Of a stretch of DNA of 61,001 nt, positions 36,203-45,399 are shown piece after piece (the first letter of the stretch is position 1; each line of letters opens with the position of its first letter). The notes under the pieces were generated by a model. It was not told the DNA's origin. It saw only the letters and a program-made list of their open reading frames with translations, and did no database searches. This DNA comes from Verrucomicrobiaceae bacterium (GTDB lineage: Bacteria; Verrucomicrobiota; Verrucomicrobiia; Verrucomicrobiales; Verrucomicrobiaceae), in NCBI GenBank assembly GCA_027486585.1, contig JAIXOU010000130.1, positions 1 to 61,001 of the forward strand, read 5' to 3'. Both the position numbers and the translations under genes were made by a program.

Positions 36203-38482
36203 ATGAAGTCCACCCTCACACTCCTTACTACCCTGCTGCTGGCTGCTGGCTTTGTCGGCAGTGGAATCGCGCAAGCCCCCAAGACGAAGGCGGAGGCGGC
36301 CCCGAAGGCCTACGTGCCAGCTTTGACACCGTCGATCATCCTGAACCCCGGCGAGGAGTTTCAGGACGAAGCGCGACCCGGCGCGATGATCATTGGGATG
36401 GATCGGACGCCGAAGGGACGCATCTGGGGGTGCTGGACGGGCACGGGCGACAAGCAGGATGGCTATTTCCTGCTGGCGACGAGCGATGATGATGGCGCGA
36501 CGTGGTCGAAGCCACGTCTGGCCGTCGGCGCGCGCACGGGACCCAAGCAGAAGCTCTTCGGAGCACTGATAGGGAATCTCTGGACCGATCCGAAAGGGCG
36601 CTTGTGGCTCTTTTTCGACCAGCAGCTCGGCGACCCGCAGAAACGCATCACGAACTGGTTCATCCGCTGTGATGATCCCGATGCGGCGAAGCCCGCGTGG
36701 AGCACGCCGGTGATGTTTGCGGAAGGCTGCACGCTGAACAAACCGACCGTGCTTAAAGACGGCGCGTGGCTGCTGCCGGTGTCTGACTTTCACAAGAAAA
36801 CGGCGCGCGTGTTTGAATCGCTCGACGAAGGCGCGTCCTGGAAGGAGCGTGGCAGTGTGCAGTTCCCGGATTGGGAGTCCGACGAGCACATGACAGTGGA
36901 ACTGAAGGACGGCCGCCTGTGGATGCTCGCCCGCACTCTTGGTCAGCCCTTCGAAAGTTTCTCCAGCGACCAAGGCAGGACGTGGAGCGCGCCGCGGCAG
37001 GCGGCGACTGTGCAAAACCTCAACGCGCGTTTCTTTCTGCGCCGGCTCAAATCAGGCCGCATCTTACTCGTGAAGAATGGATCACCCGCCGAGCGGCTGC
37101 AAAAGCGCACACACATGAGCGCGTGGCTGTCCGAAGACGAAGGCCAGACGTGGAAGGGCGGCCTGCTGCTCGATGAACGCAACGCGGTGTCGTATCCCGA
37201 TGGCTTCGAATCGCCCGACGGCCTCATTCACATTCTCTATGATTGGAACCGACACACCGACGCGGAGATCCTGCTGGCGAAATTTCGCGAGGCCGACGTG
37301 CTCGCGGGTAAAGTCGTTTCGCAAGATGCCAAACTCCTCATGCTCGCCAACAAGGCGCGCCTGCCCGCATCCATTCGCCCCGATCCCACTCAGCCGTGGA
37401 AATGGGCCGCGCAAGCTGCCAAGGATGCAAAGCAGGATTTCACCAGCATCCCCTTCGACGGGATCACGCCAAACAAACTCGCCTGCGACACCACCCTGCG
37501 CGAATTGCCAGATGGTTCCTGGGTGATGGCGATGCTCGGAGGCGGCGACACCGAGCCACGGCCAGAGAATCACGTCCTCCTGACGCGGAGCCACGACAAG
37601 GGAAAGACCTGGAGCCCGATGCAACCGCTCGACTTTGGGTTTCCGCGCGAGGGCAACACCATCGCCATGGTGCCCAGCGAACTGATGGTCCTGAAGGATC
37701 GTTGCACCCTCTTCTTCGCGACGCACGACGGCACCTTCGCCGGTTGGAAGGAATGGATGACGCACAGCGAGGACAGTTGCCGCACCTGGAGCAAACCCGC
37801 ACCTGCACCGGGTCGGCTGCATGACCGCACCTTCATCCGCAATCACATTCTTACCAAGGACGGGCGCATTTTGCTCCCTTTCCAGCACTACAAGCGTGTC
37901 AAGGACACCAAGGCCATCGATGGCGGTCGCCGCCTCTCCGAACCCACCGACCCGCGCAACGGCATTCTCATGAGCGCTGACGGAGGTAAGACGTGGACGG
38001 AACACGGTGACATCCGGATCTCCAAGAACGACACCTATTACGGCTGGGCCGAAAACAACATCGCGGAACTCGCCGATGGCCGAATCGCCATGATCATCCG
38101 CGCCGACGGTCTGGGCGGCGTGCTCTACTACGCTGAGTCGAAAGACGGCGGCAAAACGTGGCCGGAGTTCGCCGTGAAGTCCGACATTCCCAACCCCGGT
38201 TCGAAGGCTACGCTCTATCCGCTCGGCGGCGACACCGTCGCGCTGCTGCACAATCCGAATCCGAAGGGCCGTCATCCGCTGGCGTTGTGGATCAGCTTCG
38301 ACGGCATGAAGACGTGGCCCTATCAGCGCGTGCTCGTCGAACATTCTAGCGATGGTCCCGGACGCTCGTTGAACTACCCCGATGGCTTCGTCAGCGCGGA
38401 CAAGCAGTGGCTCCATTTCGCCTATGACGACAACCGCCACCGCGCCGTGCATTACTCCGCGAAGCTGCCGCCGCTGCCCTGA
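36203..38482 (+). CDS. Double BNR/sialidase propeller protein
   Basis: 759-residue secreted protein with about nine Asp boxes: [27 protein letters not shown] and SEDEGQTWK in the first half; [36 protein letters not shown] and SFDGMKTWP in the second. Single-domain relatives usually show three to five, so this is a tandem fusion of two propellers (about 50-395 and 410-759). The N-terminal half is related to the protein at 47492 (shared DEHM, L-L-D-E-R and S-Y-P-D-G elements). The leader starts normally ([16 protein letters not shown]) but its C-terminal half has been replaced (FVGSGIAQ). It could present two active sites or one active and one binding propeller. Confidence 0.75.
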   Translation: MKSTLTLLTTLLLAAGFVGSGIAQAPKTKAEAAPKAYVPALTPSIILNPGEEFQDEARPGAMIIGMDRTPKGRIWGCWTGTGDKQDGYFLLATSDDDGATWSKPRLAVGARTGPKQKLFGALIGNLWTDPKGRLWLFFDQQLGDPQKRITNWFIRCDDPDAAKPAWSTPVMFAEGCTLNKPTVLKDGAWLLPVSDFHKKTARVFESLDEGASWKERGSVQFPDWESDEHMTVELKDGRLWMLARTLGQPFESFSSDQGRTWSAPRQAATVQNLNARFFLRRLKSGRILLVKNGSPAERLQKRTHMSAWLSEDEGQTWKGGLLLDERNAVSYPDGFESPDGLIHILYDWNRHTDAEILLAKFREADVLAGKVVSQDAKLLMLANKARLPASIRPDPTQPWKWAAQAAKDAKQDFTSIPFDGITPNKLACDTTLRELPDGSWVMAMLGGGDTEPRPENHVLLTRSHDKGKTWSPMQPLDFGFPREGNTIAMVPSELMVLKDRCTLFFATHDGTFAGWKEWMTHSEDSCRTWSKPAPAPGRLHDRTFIRNHILTKDGRILLPFQHYKRVKDTKAIDGGRRLSEPTDPRNGILMSADGGKTWTEHGDIRISKNDTYYGWAENNIAELADGRIAMIIRADGLGGVLYYAESKDGGKTWPEFAVKSDIPNPGSKATLYPLGGDTVALLHNPNPKGRHPLALWISFDGMKTWPYQRVLVEHSSDGPGRSLNYPDGFVSADKQWLHFAYDDNRHRAVHYSAKLPPLP

Positions 38483-38520
38483 GTCTCGTCTCTCGCACCA
38501 CTGATCCTTCACATTCAACT

Positions 38521-38829
38521 ATGAAACCCACCCTCACCCTCCTCACCGCGCTGCTGCTCGCGCCGCTGGCCGCGCTGCACGCTGGCGAACCATCGACCGA
38601 CCTGCTCGGCGCCCGCGGCCTGCCTCGTATCCTCTACAACAACGATGGCGAGGACCTTAAGGTCCAAGCCTACTACCCGCTTGCCGCAGGCGGAAATCGC
38701 AACGGCTCGTTGTGGGTGCCGAACGGGAAAAACGTGCCCATCCAGCCCATCTCCTCGCTGGATCAATACTTGGCCTACCGACTCGGCCCACTAAAAAGCT
38801 ATTTCCGAGCAGAAACCCCGAAGATATGA
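38521..38829 (+). pseudogene. Truncated copy of a GHL10-like TIM-barrel gene
   Basis: A perfect consensus leader (MKPTLTLLTALLLAPLAALH) is followed by about 60 residues matching the N-terminus of the protein at 55136: TDLLGARGLPRILYNNDGED here versus TDLLGTRGLPRVLYNNDSDD there, and SLWVP then DQYLAYR versus ALWVP then EDYLARR. Similarity stops at about 38795, and the frame ends at 38829 after 102 residues, where the full protein continues for 450 more. The catalytic barrel is missing. The end overlaps the start of a compositionally different gene, so the body was probably lost when that segment arrived. A 102-residue secreted product could still be made. Confidence 0.8.
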
Positions 38830-41171
38830 TGATTCACATTCAGCGACACACTCATCGAAAACTTGGGATGGGATCTGTAAAAAGCAGGCTTTCAAGAATA
38901 GGCCTTCCCTTCGCCCTCGGTCTGGTGGGCTTTGGGCCAGTCACGACGAGTTTCTCTCAACAAGTCTGTCTTCATGCGCCTCGGTTACTTACGGTGATAC
39001 CGATGGGTGGACAAGTTGGCACGAATGTTGAGGTCAGCATCACTGGCGAAAATATTGAAAAGGTAAATGCTCTGCTTTTTTCGACACCCAAGATCACCGC
39101 TAAACCAGTCATTGGTGCGGATGGAAAATCCGTGGAGAACAAATTTCTTGTCACCATTGCGGCAGATGCACCCACTGGCGTGCATGATGCGAGAGTGCTG
39201 TCGCGCCTGGGTATTTCGGCGGCGCGCGCTTTCTCGGTGGGGCGTCTGCCAGAGGTGACTCGCGGTTTGCCCAACAACTCGGTGGAAACTGCCATGGCAA
39301 TGAAACTGAACTCCGTCTGCAACGCGGTGACCAGTAAGCGGTTGGTGGATTTCTATTCATTCCAAGGTGCGAAGGGTAAGCGCGTCGTCGTGGATTGCGC
39401 AGCAACAGGGATTGACTCAAAACTCACCCCGGTGGTGATTATCGCCGATGCTCAAGGACGTGATTTGCTGGTGAATCGCACGGGGGGAGCTCTCGATTTC
39501 ACGCCGCCTGCCGATAGCACTTATCTGATCAAGCTTCACAGCCTCACGTTCCAAGGTGGAGTTCAGCATTTTTACAGGTTGGCGTTGCAGGAGGTTGCGG
39601 GCAATGGCACCGTGCCGCGCCAGCCAGCCACGGCGACAGTGAGTTCCATGTCTTGGCCGCCGGAAGGCTTGGCCGCAGCGGCGAAGACGAATGAAGCTGA
39701 GCCAAATAATCAGCCTGCGCAGGCACAGAAGATGACGTTGCCTTGCGACATTGCGGGCAGTTTTTTCCCAGCAGCGGATGTCGACACCTTTGAGTTCTCA
39801 GCGAAGAAGGGTGAGACCTGGTGGGTTGAGGTTGCCTCTGAGCGACTCGGTCTGCCTACTGATCCGTTTGTTCTTGTGCAACGTGTCACCAAGATCGGAG
39901 ACAAGGAGACGCTTAAGGACGTGGCCGAGCTTTATGACATCCCAAGCCCGATGAAGCCCGGCACTTATGTCCCCGCCTCCTCTTACAATGGCCCGCCATA
40001 TGATGCAGGGTCCCCCGATGTGCTGGGCAAAGTTGAGATCAAAGAGGACGGAGTTTATCGCCTGCAAGTGCGGGATTTATTCGGTGGCACACGCAGTGAC
40101 GCGAGCAATGTCTATCGCCTCATCATTCGGCAGGCAGCACCGGATTTTAAGCTCGTCGCCTGGGCCGCGCACATCTCCGTGCGCCAAAATGATTTCGGCA
40201 CCATATCCAAGCCTATCGCCTTGCGCGCTGGTGCAACGATGGCATTTGAGGTGGTTGTCGTGAGACGTGATGGATTCGATGGTGACATCGATCTGGCTAT
40301 GGAAGGCCTGCCTCAGGGAGTGACTGCAAGCGGTTTAAAGATTCCAGCTGGTAAAGTGCAGGGCATGATTTTCATCACCGCTGCTGAGAATGCCAAGCCC
40401 GCGTTCGCGATCGCGAAAATGTTTGGTCGTGCAACGATCAATGGTGCCAGTGTGACGCGCCCATGCCTTCTCGCCTCCATGGAATGGCCTGTGGTATACG
40501 CCCCGAGTGACTTCCCGACATCCCGTCTCGTGGCTGACGTGCCGGTGTCGGTGAGTGACTCAGAGAAGGCTCCCGTTACCATCGCAGGAAGCGAAGATAA
40601 AGTATGGGAGGCCAAAGCCGGAGAGATTTTGAAGATACCGCACAAGCTCACATGGAGAAACGAGTTCAACGGCACTTCCGTTAAATTTAAGGCATACGGC
40701 ACCTTGTTTGGGGACATGAAGGAGATGGACGTGCCCATCAAAGCCGCCACATCCGAGGCAGTTCTTGATCTTGCGGCATTAAAGACTCCACCTGGTGATT
40801 ACACACTCGCATTTAAGGGTATCGGCATCACCAAATATCACCCCAACCAAGACGCGGTTAAGATGGCTGAGGAACAGCTCAAGAAAGCTGCACAGGAAGT
40901 CACAACCCTCACCGCTGCAGCAAAAAACCTTGCTGGCAAAGTCACCACTGCACCAACCGCTGAGAAGATCGAAGCCGCCAACGCTGCGAAGATCGCCGCA
41001 GGGAAACAAAAGTTGGCTGAAGTCGCGATGGCCGACGCCACTCAACTCTTGAAGACCGTCACTGCTGCCGCCGCACCGAAGGACATCATCGATATTCTTG
41101 TCTCCGAACCAATTCGGATTTCCGTCAAAGCCGCTCAAGTCGCCTCCGCAGCCGCAACCCCGAAGAAATAA
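38826..41171 (+). CDS. Pre-peptidase C-terminal-domain-like multi-beta-domain secreted protein
   Basis: 781-residue protein. The signal region is long and unlike its neighbours (basic stretch followed by GLPFALGLVGFGPVTTSF). The first beta domain (PMGGQVGTNVEVSITGENIE, residues 55-75) resembles an IPT/TIG-type fold. Pre-peptidase C-terminal-like domains follow, marked by DFYSFQGAKGKRVVVDC (about 180) and EAEPNNQPAQAQKM with DVDTFEFSAKKGETWWVEV (about 300-340). A predicted coiled coil (EEQLKKAAQEVTTLTAAAKN) occupies the last 110 residues. Such proteins accompany cytochrome-like PSCyt/DUF1553 systems in planctomycetes; function unknown. Third codon positions are visibly more AT-rich than in the flanking genes, suggesting separate origin. 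ATG 38829 is an alternative start. Confidence 0.72.
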   Translation: MMIHIQRHTHRKLGMGSVKSRLSRIGLPFALGLVGFGPVTTSFSQQVCLHAPRLLTVIPMGGQVGTNVEVSITGENIEKVNALLFSTPKITAKPVIGADGKSVENKFLVTIAADAPTGVHDARVLSRLGISAARAFSVGRLPEVTRGLPNNSVETAMAMKLNSVCNAVTSKRLVDFYSFQGAKGKRVVVDCAATGIDSKLTPVVIIADAQGRDLLVNRTGGALDFTPPADSTYLIKLHSLTFQGGVQHFYRLALQEVAGNGTVPRQPATATVSSMSWPPEGLAAAAKTNEAEPNNQPAQAQKMTLPCDIAGSFFPAADVDTFEFSAKKGETWWVEVASERLGLPTDPFVLVQRVTKIGDKETLKDVAELYDIPSPMKPGTYVPASSYNGPPYDAGSPDVLGKVEIKEDGVYRLQVRDLFGGTRSDASNVYRLIIRQAAPDFKLVAWAAHISVRQNDFGTISKPIALRAGATMAFEVVVVRRDGFDGDIDLAMEGLPQGVTASGLKIPAGKVQGMIFITAAENAKPAFAIAKMFGRATINGASVTRPCLLASMEWPVVYAPSDFPTSRLVADVPVSVSDSEKAPVTIAGSEDKVWEAKAGEILKIPHKLTWRNEFNGTSVKFKAYGTLFGDMKEMDVPIKAATSEAVLDLAALKTPPGDYTLAFKGIGITKYHPNQDAVKMAEEQLKKAAQEVTTLTAAAKNLAGKVTTAPTAEKIEAANAAKIAAGKQKLAEVAMADATQLLKTVTAAAAPKDIIDILVSEPIRISVKAAQVASAAATPKK

Positions 41172-41257
41172 TGTTCACCGCCCTATGGCTAACGCCGCTG
41201 GCTCCACTGCCTGACCTGGGGGTGAATCTCCGATCTACTAGCTTAAAAGTTGGCTGA
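41171..41257 (+). pseudogene. Relic of a leader module without a gene body
   Basis: An ATG overlapping the preceding stop opens a 28-codon frame reading MFTALWLTPLAPLPD and then unrelated residues. The DNA ACCGCCCT, CGCCGCTGGC and CACTGC segments line up with the array leader (ACCGCCCTGCTGCTCGCGCC and onward), so it is a decayed signal-peptide module that lost its enzyme gene. Together with the truncated gene at 38521 it brackets the atypical gene at 38826. Confidence 0.6.
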
Positions 41258-41275
41258 GTATTACGATGGGAAGGA

Positions 41276-42175
41276 TCACGACTTCTGCCGATGCTCGCCG
41301 GGTGTGGTGCCGGTGTATTTGCGGAAGACGTGGCAGAAATACGGGGCCGAGGTGAAACCACAGGCGGCGGCGATGTCTTCGAGCTTGCGGTCCGTGGTGC
41401 GGAGCAGGTCGGTGGCGGCTTTGATGCGGCGGCGTTGCAGCCAGTCGTTGGGGCTCATGCCGGTCTCGCGTTTGAAAACGAGGAACAGATGTGCGCGGCT
41501 GCATCCGGCTTTTTGCGCCACTTCGTTCATGGGCAGCGGCTCAGTGAAACGGTTTTCCATGTATTCCTTGGCGAGGGTCACGGCATCGGCGGTGCTGCGC
41601 TGATGGCTGCCGCTGGTGTGCCGAGCGACTTCTAGAATGATCGAGGCTACGAGCAGTCGCATGGAGGCGGTGCCGTCGGCAGTGCGCGGTGATTTGCGTT
41701 GTTGGAGGATCATCTGGTGCAGGGATTGAGCCATGCGACGAAGCGTCGGGCTCATGGAGAGCAATCGGGGCCTGCGGCTCTGAAACTGCGCGGCGATCCA
41801 TGCCATTTCCTTTTTCGTGAACGGACTGTGCCGCGTGACCGGATGTGCGATGTCGAAATTCACTGCACAGATGACGGAGGGCATGCGCACGTCTTTTGAT
41901 CCCCGGTGTAGAACTCTCGCCGGAACGACGATCATGTGACCACCAGCGAGTTCCAGTTCGGTGCCATTCTTGAACTCATACGCTGCGCCTCCGCGCAGCA
42001 GCATCAGCACTTCATGGCGGTCGTGCGAGTGCCAGGTGAGTGGGATGGCATTGAAGCCCTGTGTGGCGGCGGTCGATCCAACCATGGTCATGCCGATCTC
42101 TGCGCCAGTGAAGATGCTTTCCTGCACATGGTGGTCGTGCTCGGGCATGATGTGGTTCGGTTTAAGCGGTGTCAT
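41276..42175 (-). CDS. AraC-family transcriptional regulator
   Basis: About 299 residues. The N-terminal half is a cupin-like sensing domain (TWHSHDRHEVLMLLRGGAAY, with LELAGGHMIVVPARVLHRG). The C-terminal 100 residues are a double helix-turn-helix AraC domain: MNEVAQKAGCSRAHLFLVFK is the first and LEDIAAACGFTSAPYFCHVF the second, ending in the family K-x-x-G-T-T-P-x-x-x-R. Start chosen at 42175 because AAAGG lies four bases upstream; ATG at 42205 and 42289 are alternatives, but the latter would overlap the divergent transporter. It is the only recognisable DNA-binding protein in the window and a candidate sugar-responsive regulator of the neighbouring transporter or the enzyme array. Confidence 0.85.
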   Translation of the reverse strand: MTPLKPNHIMPEHDHHVQESIFTGAEIGMTMVGSTAATQGFNAIPLTWHSHDRHEVLMLLRGGAAYEFKNGTELELAGGHMIVVPARVLHRGSKDVRMPSVICAVNFDIAHPVTRHSPFTKKEMAWIAAQFQSRRPRLLSMSPTLRRMAQSLHQMILQQRKSPRTADGTASMRLLVASIILEVARHTSGSHQRSTADAVTLAKEYMENRFTEPLPMNEVAQKAGCSRAHLFLVFKRETGMSPNDWLQRRRIKAATDLLRTTDRKLEDIAAACGFTSAPYFCHVFRKYTGTTPGEHRQKS

Positions 42176-42205
42176 TGGGCCTTTAGAAATAGTCTGACCG
42201 ATCAT

Positions 42206-42258
42206 ATTGAACGACAATGCTGTAAACAAATGATTCCCACCGGACTTTACTGACCGGC
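42206..42258. promoter_or_regulatory. Divergent promoter region between AraC regulator and EamA transporter
   Basis: This is the only divergent intergenic interval in the window (up to 83 bases, depending on the regulator start) and must contain promoters for both genes. It is more AT-rich than its surroundings (ATTGAACGACAATGCTGTAA). A TTGAAC at 42207 could be a -35 element on the + strand, but no convincing -10 follows at 17 bases. AraC proteins commonly bind next to their own divergent target, so operator sites are expected here, though no clear direct repeat was found. Confidence 0.45.
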
Positions 42259-43179
42259 ATGAAAAATCAGTCACCATCCGCCATGACATCCCCCGGCAGC
42301 ATCGGGGTGACTTATGGCCTGCTGGCTATCATGGCGTTGCTTTGGGGACTGATGTTCATCGCCATCAAGCTCGGAGGACGTGCGATGCCGATCTCAGTTT
42401 ACAATGCGGATCGTTTTCTTGTTGGCGCAGTATTGATGCTGGCCGTTTGTCATCGGGCCGGGCGGTGGCGGCGGGTTGAATGGCGGGAAGCGTGCGAACT
42501 CACAGGCCTGGGGTTTGTCGGGCATGGCCTCACTCAGATGGCCTTCGTTTCCGGTGTGGTGAGAACTTCCACCGCCAGTTCTGCGCTCATCTGGGGTTGC
42601 ACGCCTTTGGTGGTGGCATCGATTTCTGCGCTGCTGGGATTGGAGCGCCTGCGGGCACGCCAGTGGCTGGGGGCACTGGTAGCATTGGCCGGAGTGGCAG
42701 CGGTGGTGGCAGGGCGTGGGACCGGCTTCACAGGTCAGACGCTTGCGGGAGACGGACTGGTGCTGCTTTCAGTGCTTTTCCTCGCCATCTATGTGGTCTG
42801 GAGCCGGTCTCTGCTGGCCCGGCTCGACCTGTGGTTTGTGACGACATGGATGGTATGCACGGGGGCCGTGATCATGCTCGCGTGGTCTGCTCCGCAGCAA
42901 AGCCTCCAGCTTTATCGCAGTCTGAATCTCCGAGATTGGGGCGTGCTGTTCTACGGCACAGTGTTTGCGCTGCTGGTGCCGAATTTGATCTTCCTCAAAG
43001 GCATCCAGGACGTCGGACGCGCCCGCGCTTCCTTTTTTATGAACGCTGTGCCGTTGGTCGGATACTTGGCGGGATGGTTGTTCATGGGCGAGACGATGGG
43101 GCCGCTTCAATTGACCGGCGGCGCGGTGATTGGTGTCGGCATCCTTGTTTCGCAGCTCAACACCTCCGTCAAAACGTAA
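42259..43179 (+). CDS. EamA/DMT-superfamily membrane transporter
   Basis: 306-residue integral membrane protein with ten predicted helices in two EamA repeats: the first opens with YGLLAIMALLWGLMFIAIKL and the second with LAGDGLVLLSVLFLAIYVVW. The repeat ends are recognisable as ALIWGCTPLVVASISALLGLE and ASFFMNAVPLVGYLAGWLFM (listed here only in part of their length). The drug/metabolite transporter superfamily exports or imports small metabolites; substrate unknown. Divergent pairing with an AraC regulator suggests specific control, perhaps efflux of a sugar or acid intermediate. It has no shared leader because it is not exported. The next gene starts 65 bases later. Confidence 0.82.
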   Translation: MKNQSPSAMTSPGSIGVTYGLLAIMALLWGLMFIAIKLGGRAMPISVYNADRFLVGAVLMLAVCHRAGRWRRVEWREACELTGLGFVGHGLTQMAFVSGVVRTSTASSALIWGCTPLVVASISALLGLERLRARQWLGALVALAGVAAVVAGRGTGFTGQTLAGDGLVLLSVLFLAIYVVWSRSLLARLDLWFVTTWMVCTGAVIMLAWSAPQQSLQLYRSLNLRDWGVLFYGTVFALLVPNLIFLKGIQDVGRARASFFMNAVPLVGYLAGWLFMGETMGPLQLTGGAVIGVGILVSQLNTSVKT

Positions 43180-43244
43180 AGCTGCTTCACCTCACCCTCA
43201 GCCGCCGCGCGGCATCGAAACGTCCATTCCCAGCTGCCAATTCC

Positions 43245-45383
43245 ATGAAACCTAGCCTCACACTTCTCACCACTTTCATTCTTTACTCGCTCACGGCGCT
43301 CCCCGCCGCCGAGCCCATCACCAACTCCATCGGCATAAAGCTCATGCGCATCGAGCCCGGCACGTTCACGATGGGGCAGGACGGGCCGCAGACGGACTAT
43401 GAAATGAAAAAACATCCCGAGGAGTCGGACCGGGCGGACTGGGATGAGAAGCCCGTGCATCAGGTAAAGATCTCCAAACCTTTCCTCATCGGCGCCACCG
43501 AGGTCACCATCGAACAATACCGGCAATTCGATCCCGACTATCGCAAAGGCAAAGGATTGCCGGACGAGGCGGCCAGCGGCATCAGTTGGCACAAGGCGGT
43601 CGAGTTCTGCCAATGGCTCTCAAAAAAGGAAGGCAAGACATACCGCCTGCCGACCGAGGCGGAGTGGGAGTATGCCTGCCGCGCCGGGACGACGACGGTT
43701 TTCAATACCGGAGACAAACTGCCCGATGGTTTCCTGCCGTGGTATACACGGTTTGGATACCCGAAACTGTTCCCCTGGAACTTCTACTTTCCGGACGGTA
43801 AAGGAGCGCCGGAATACCTGCCTATTGGTGCAGAGGGGGCGTCTTTGAAATTGGCGGGCGATGGGTTCGTCATTCCCGACGACGTGGCGGCGGCATTGAA
43901 AAAGGGCCAACCCTTGCTGCGGGTGGCGCAGCGTGCGCCGAATGCCTGGGGCCTTTACGACATGCATGGCAACCTCTCCGAATGGTGCAGTGATTGGTAT
44001 GGCCCTTACGAGGCCGGGGAGCACACCGATCCACGGGGCCGAAGCGACGGGGAGTTCCGTGTCTTCCGCGATGGGCCGCATTCGATGCTTTCAAGACTGG
44101 TGCGCAGCGCGAACCGCGGGGCGTGGATTCCGGAATCCAGCGCGAGCATTTTCGGGTTCCGCGTGGTTTTGGGAGAGGAGCCAACAGGAGAGTTGCTCAC
44201 AAAGGTGCCACCACCGAAGCACGCGCGGGATTTGAAGCAGGAAGTGGCCAAGATCGAGATGCCGCCGCAGGACGAGCCATTTTTCAGCGGCCCGAAGCCC
44301 TTTGTCAAAATCCCGGAAGGATCTGCGGGCCCGCTATTCTCCGCGCACAACCATAGCCCGGCGATCACTGAATGCCCAAACGGGGACCTGCTTGCCGTTT
44401 GGTTCTCCACCGTCTTGGAAGGGGCCACGGAGCTGTGCAATGCCGCCAGCCGTCTGAGGTTTGGCCAAAGCGAGTGGGAGGAGGCCTCGCCCTTTTGGGA
44501 TGGGCAGGATATCAACGACCACGCCCCCAAGCTGTGGTGGGATGGAGATCAAACCATCTACCATTTGGCCAATGGCCACTCGGAGAACATCGTCCGCACC
44601 TCCACCGACAACGGCACCACTTGGTCGAAAGCCCAACCGATCTATCCGCAGGGGGAAACCGGCGCTGGAATGATCCGCACCCGGGAAGGAGCGCTCATCA
44701 TCACACAGGATGTCGGGGTGGCGCTGCACAAGAGCAGCGACAACGGCAAGAGCTGGACTTCGGTCGGCACCCGCCACCCGAATGATGATCTTCGTCCGGG
44801 TGGCAAGGGAAGTCGGCACGCCGGGATTCATGCGCCGGTGGTGGAACTTGCCGATGGGAGGCTCATGACCATCGGCAGGCCACATCCTACACAGGCCGCC
44901 GCGTTCGGCGGAAAGGCCTTGTTAAGTTTCAGCAGCGATCAGGGCGAGACTTGGACTTATGCAGCCAGCGAGTTTCCGGCTGTCACTTCCGTCCAGCGCC
45001 CCGTGATGATCCGTCTCCGCGAAGGTCCCATCCTGCTGTGTTCGTTCACGGATCAAGTTCTCGATTTCTACAAAGGCAACCGCAAGGGTATGACATTCAA
45101 GAGCAAGGATGGGGAGTTCACCGGCTACGGTTTGTTTGCCGCTGTGTCCTATGACGAGGGCAAGACCTGGCCGGACCGTCGGCTGATCACCCCCGGCGGC
45201 CCGGCGCGTGAGGTGAGCACCATCAACCACGGCATGTTCACGATGAGCGACACCATGGCCGAACCGCAGGGCTACCTCGCCATCACCCAAACCCGCGACG
45301 GACGCCTCCAGCTACTCACCAGCAAGAACCACTACGTCTTCAATCTAGCGTGGCTCAAAGCCCTGCCATCCGCCCCGAAGTAG
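43245..45383 (+). CDS. SUMF1/FGE-like domain fused to BNR/sialidase propeller
   Basis: 712-residue secreted protein with a diverged leader (MKPSLTLLTTFILYSLTALP). Residues 25-310 form a formylglycine-generating-enzyme-like domain: MRIEPGTFTMGQDG, ATEVTIEQYRQF, GISWHKAVEFCQWLSKKEGK, YRLPTEAEWEYACRAGT and LYDMHGNLSEWCSDWYG. The catalytic region of true FGEs (paired cysteines in the R-G-G-S-x-x-C-x-x-x-x-x-C context) is not conserved: the sequence there is MLSRLVRSANRGAWIPESSA, without cysteines. Residues 350-712 are a sialidase-like propeller with Asp boxes STDNGTTWS, SSDNGKSWT, SSDQGETWT and SYDEGKTWP. The first domain probably acts as a binding or structural module rather than maturing sulfatases. 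The frame is open from 42480, but the leader begins at 43245. Confidence 0.8.
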   Translation: MKPSLTLLTTFILYSLTALPAAEPITNSIGIKLMRIEPGTFTMGQDGPQTDYEMKKHPEESDRADWDEKPVHQVKISKPFLIGATEVTIEQYRQFDPDYRKGKGLPDEAASGISWHKAVEFCQWLSKKEGKTYRLPTEAEWEYACRAGTTTVFNTGDKLPDGFLPWYTRFGYPKLFPWNFYFPDGKGAPEYLPIGAEGASLKLAGDGFVIPDDVAAALKKGQPLLRVAQRAPNAWGLYDMHGNLSEWCSDWYGPYEAGEHTDPRGRSDGEFRVFRDGPHSMLSRLVRSANRGAWIPESSASIFGFRVVLGEEPTGELLTKVPPPKHARDLKQEVAKIEMPPQDEPFFSGPKPFVKIPEGSAGPLFSAHNHSPAITECPNGDLLAVWFSTVLEGATELCNAASRLRFGQSEWEEASPFWDGQDINDHAPKLWWDGDQTIYHLANGHSENIVRTSTDNGTTWSKAQPIYPQGETGAGMIRTREGALIITQDVGVALHKSSDNGKSWTSVGTRHPNDDLRPGGKGSRHAGIHAPVVELADGRLMTIGRPHPTQAAAFGGKALLSFSSDQGETWTYAASEFPAVTSVQRPVMIRLREGPILLCSFTDQVLDFYKGNRKGMTFKSKDGEFTGYGLFAAVSYDEGKTWPDRRLITPGGPAREVSTINHGMFTMSDTMAEPQGYLAITQTRDGRLQLLTSKNHYVFNLAWLKALPSAPK

Positions 45384-45399
45384 TGATCACCACACTGCC

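Noticed and set aside
33928..38482. True sialidases and a sialic-acid utilisation cluster
   Set aside because: Asp boxes define only the fold. No sialic acid lyase, epimerase or transporter of that pathway was found, and the context is pectin-like.
38795..38870. Homology of the start of the gene at 38826 with the DUF1592 gene start at 59683 (both contain Q-R-H-T)
   Set aside because: Only a short stretch matches and the flanking bases do not align well, so it may be chance.
38826..41171. Insertion sequence or transposon
   Set aside because: The segment is atypical in composition, but no transposase, terminal inverted repeats or target duplications could be seen.
42207..42235. Sigma-70-type promoter with TTGAAC at -35
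   Set aside because: The hexamer 17 bases downstream (ATGATT) is a poor -10; promoter consensus in this organism is unknown.
43245..44190. Formylglycine-generating enzyme for the sulfatases
   Set aside because: The fold matches but the catalytic cysteine region does not, and the protein is exported.
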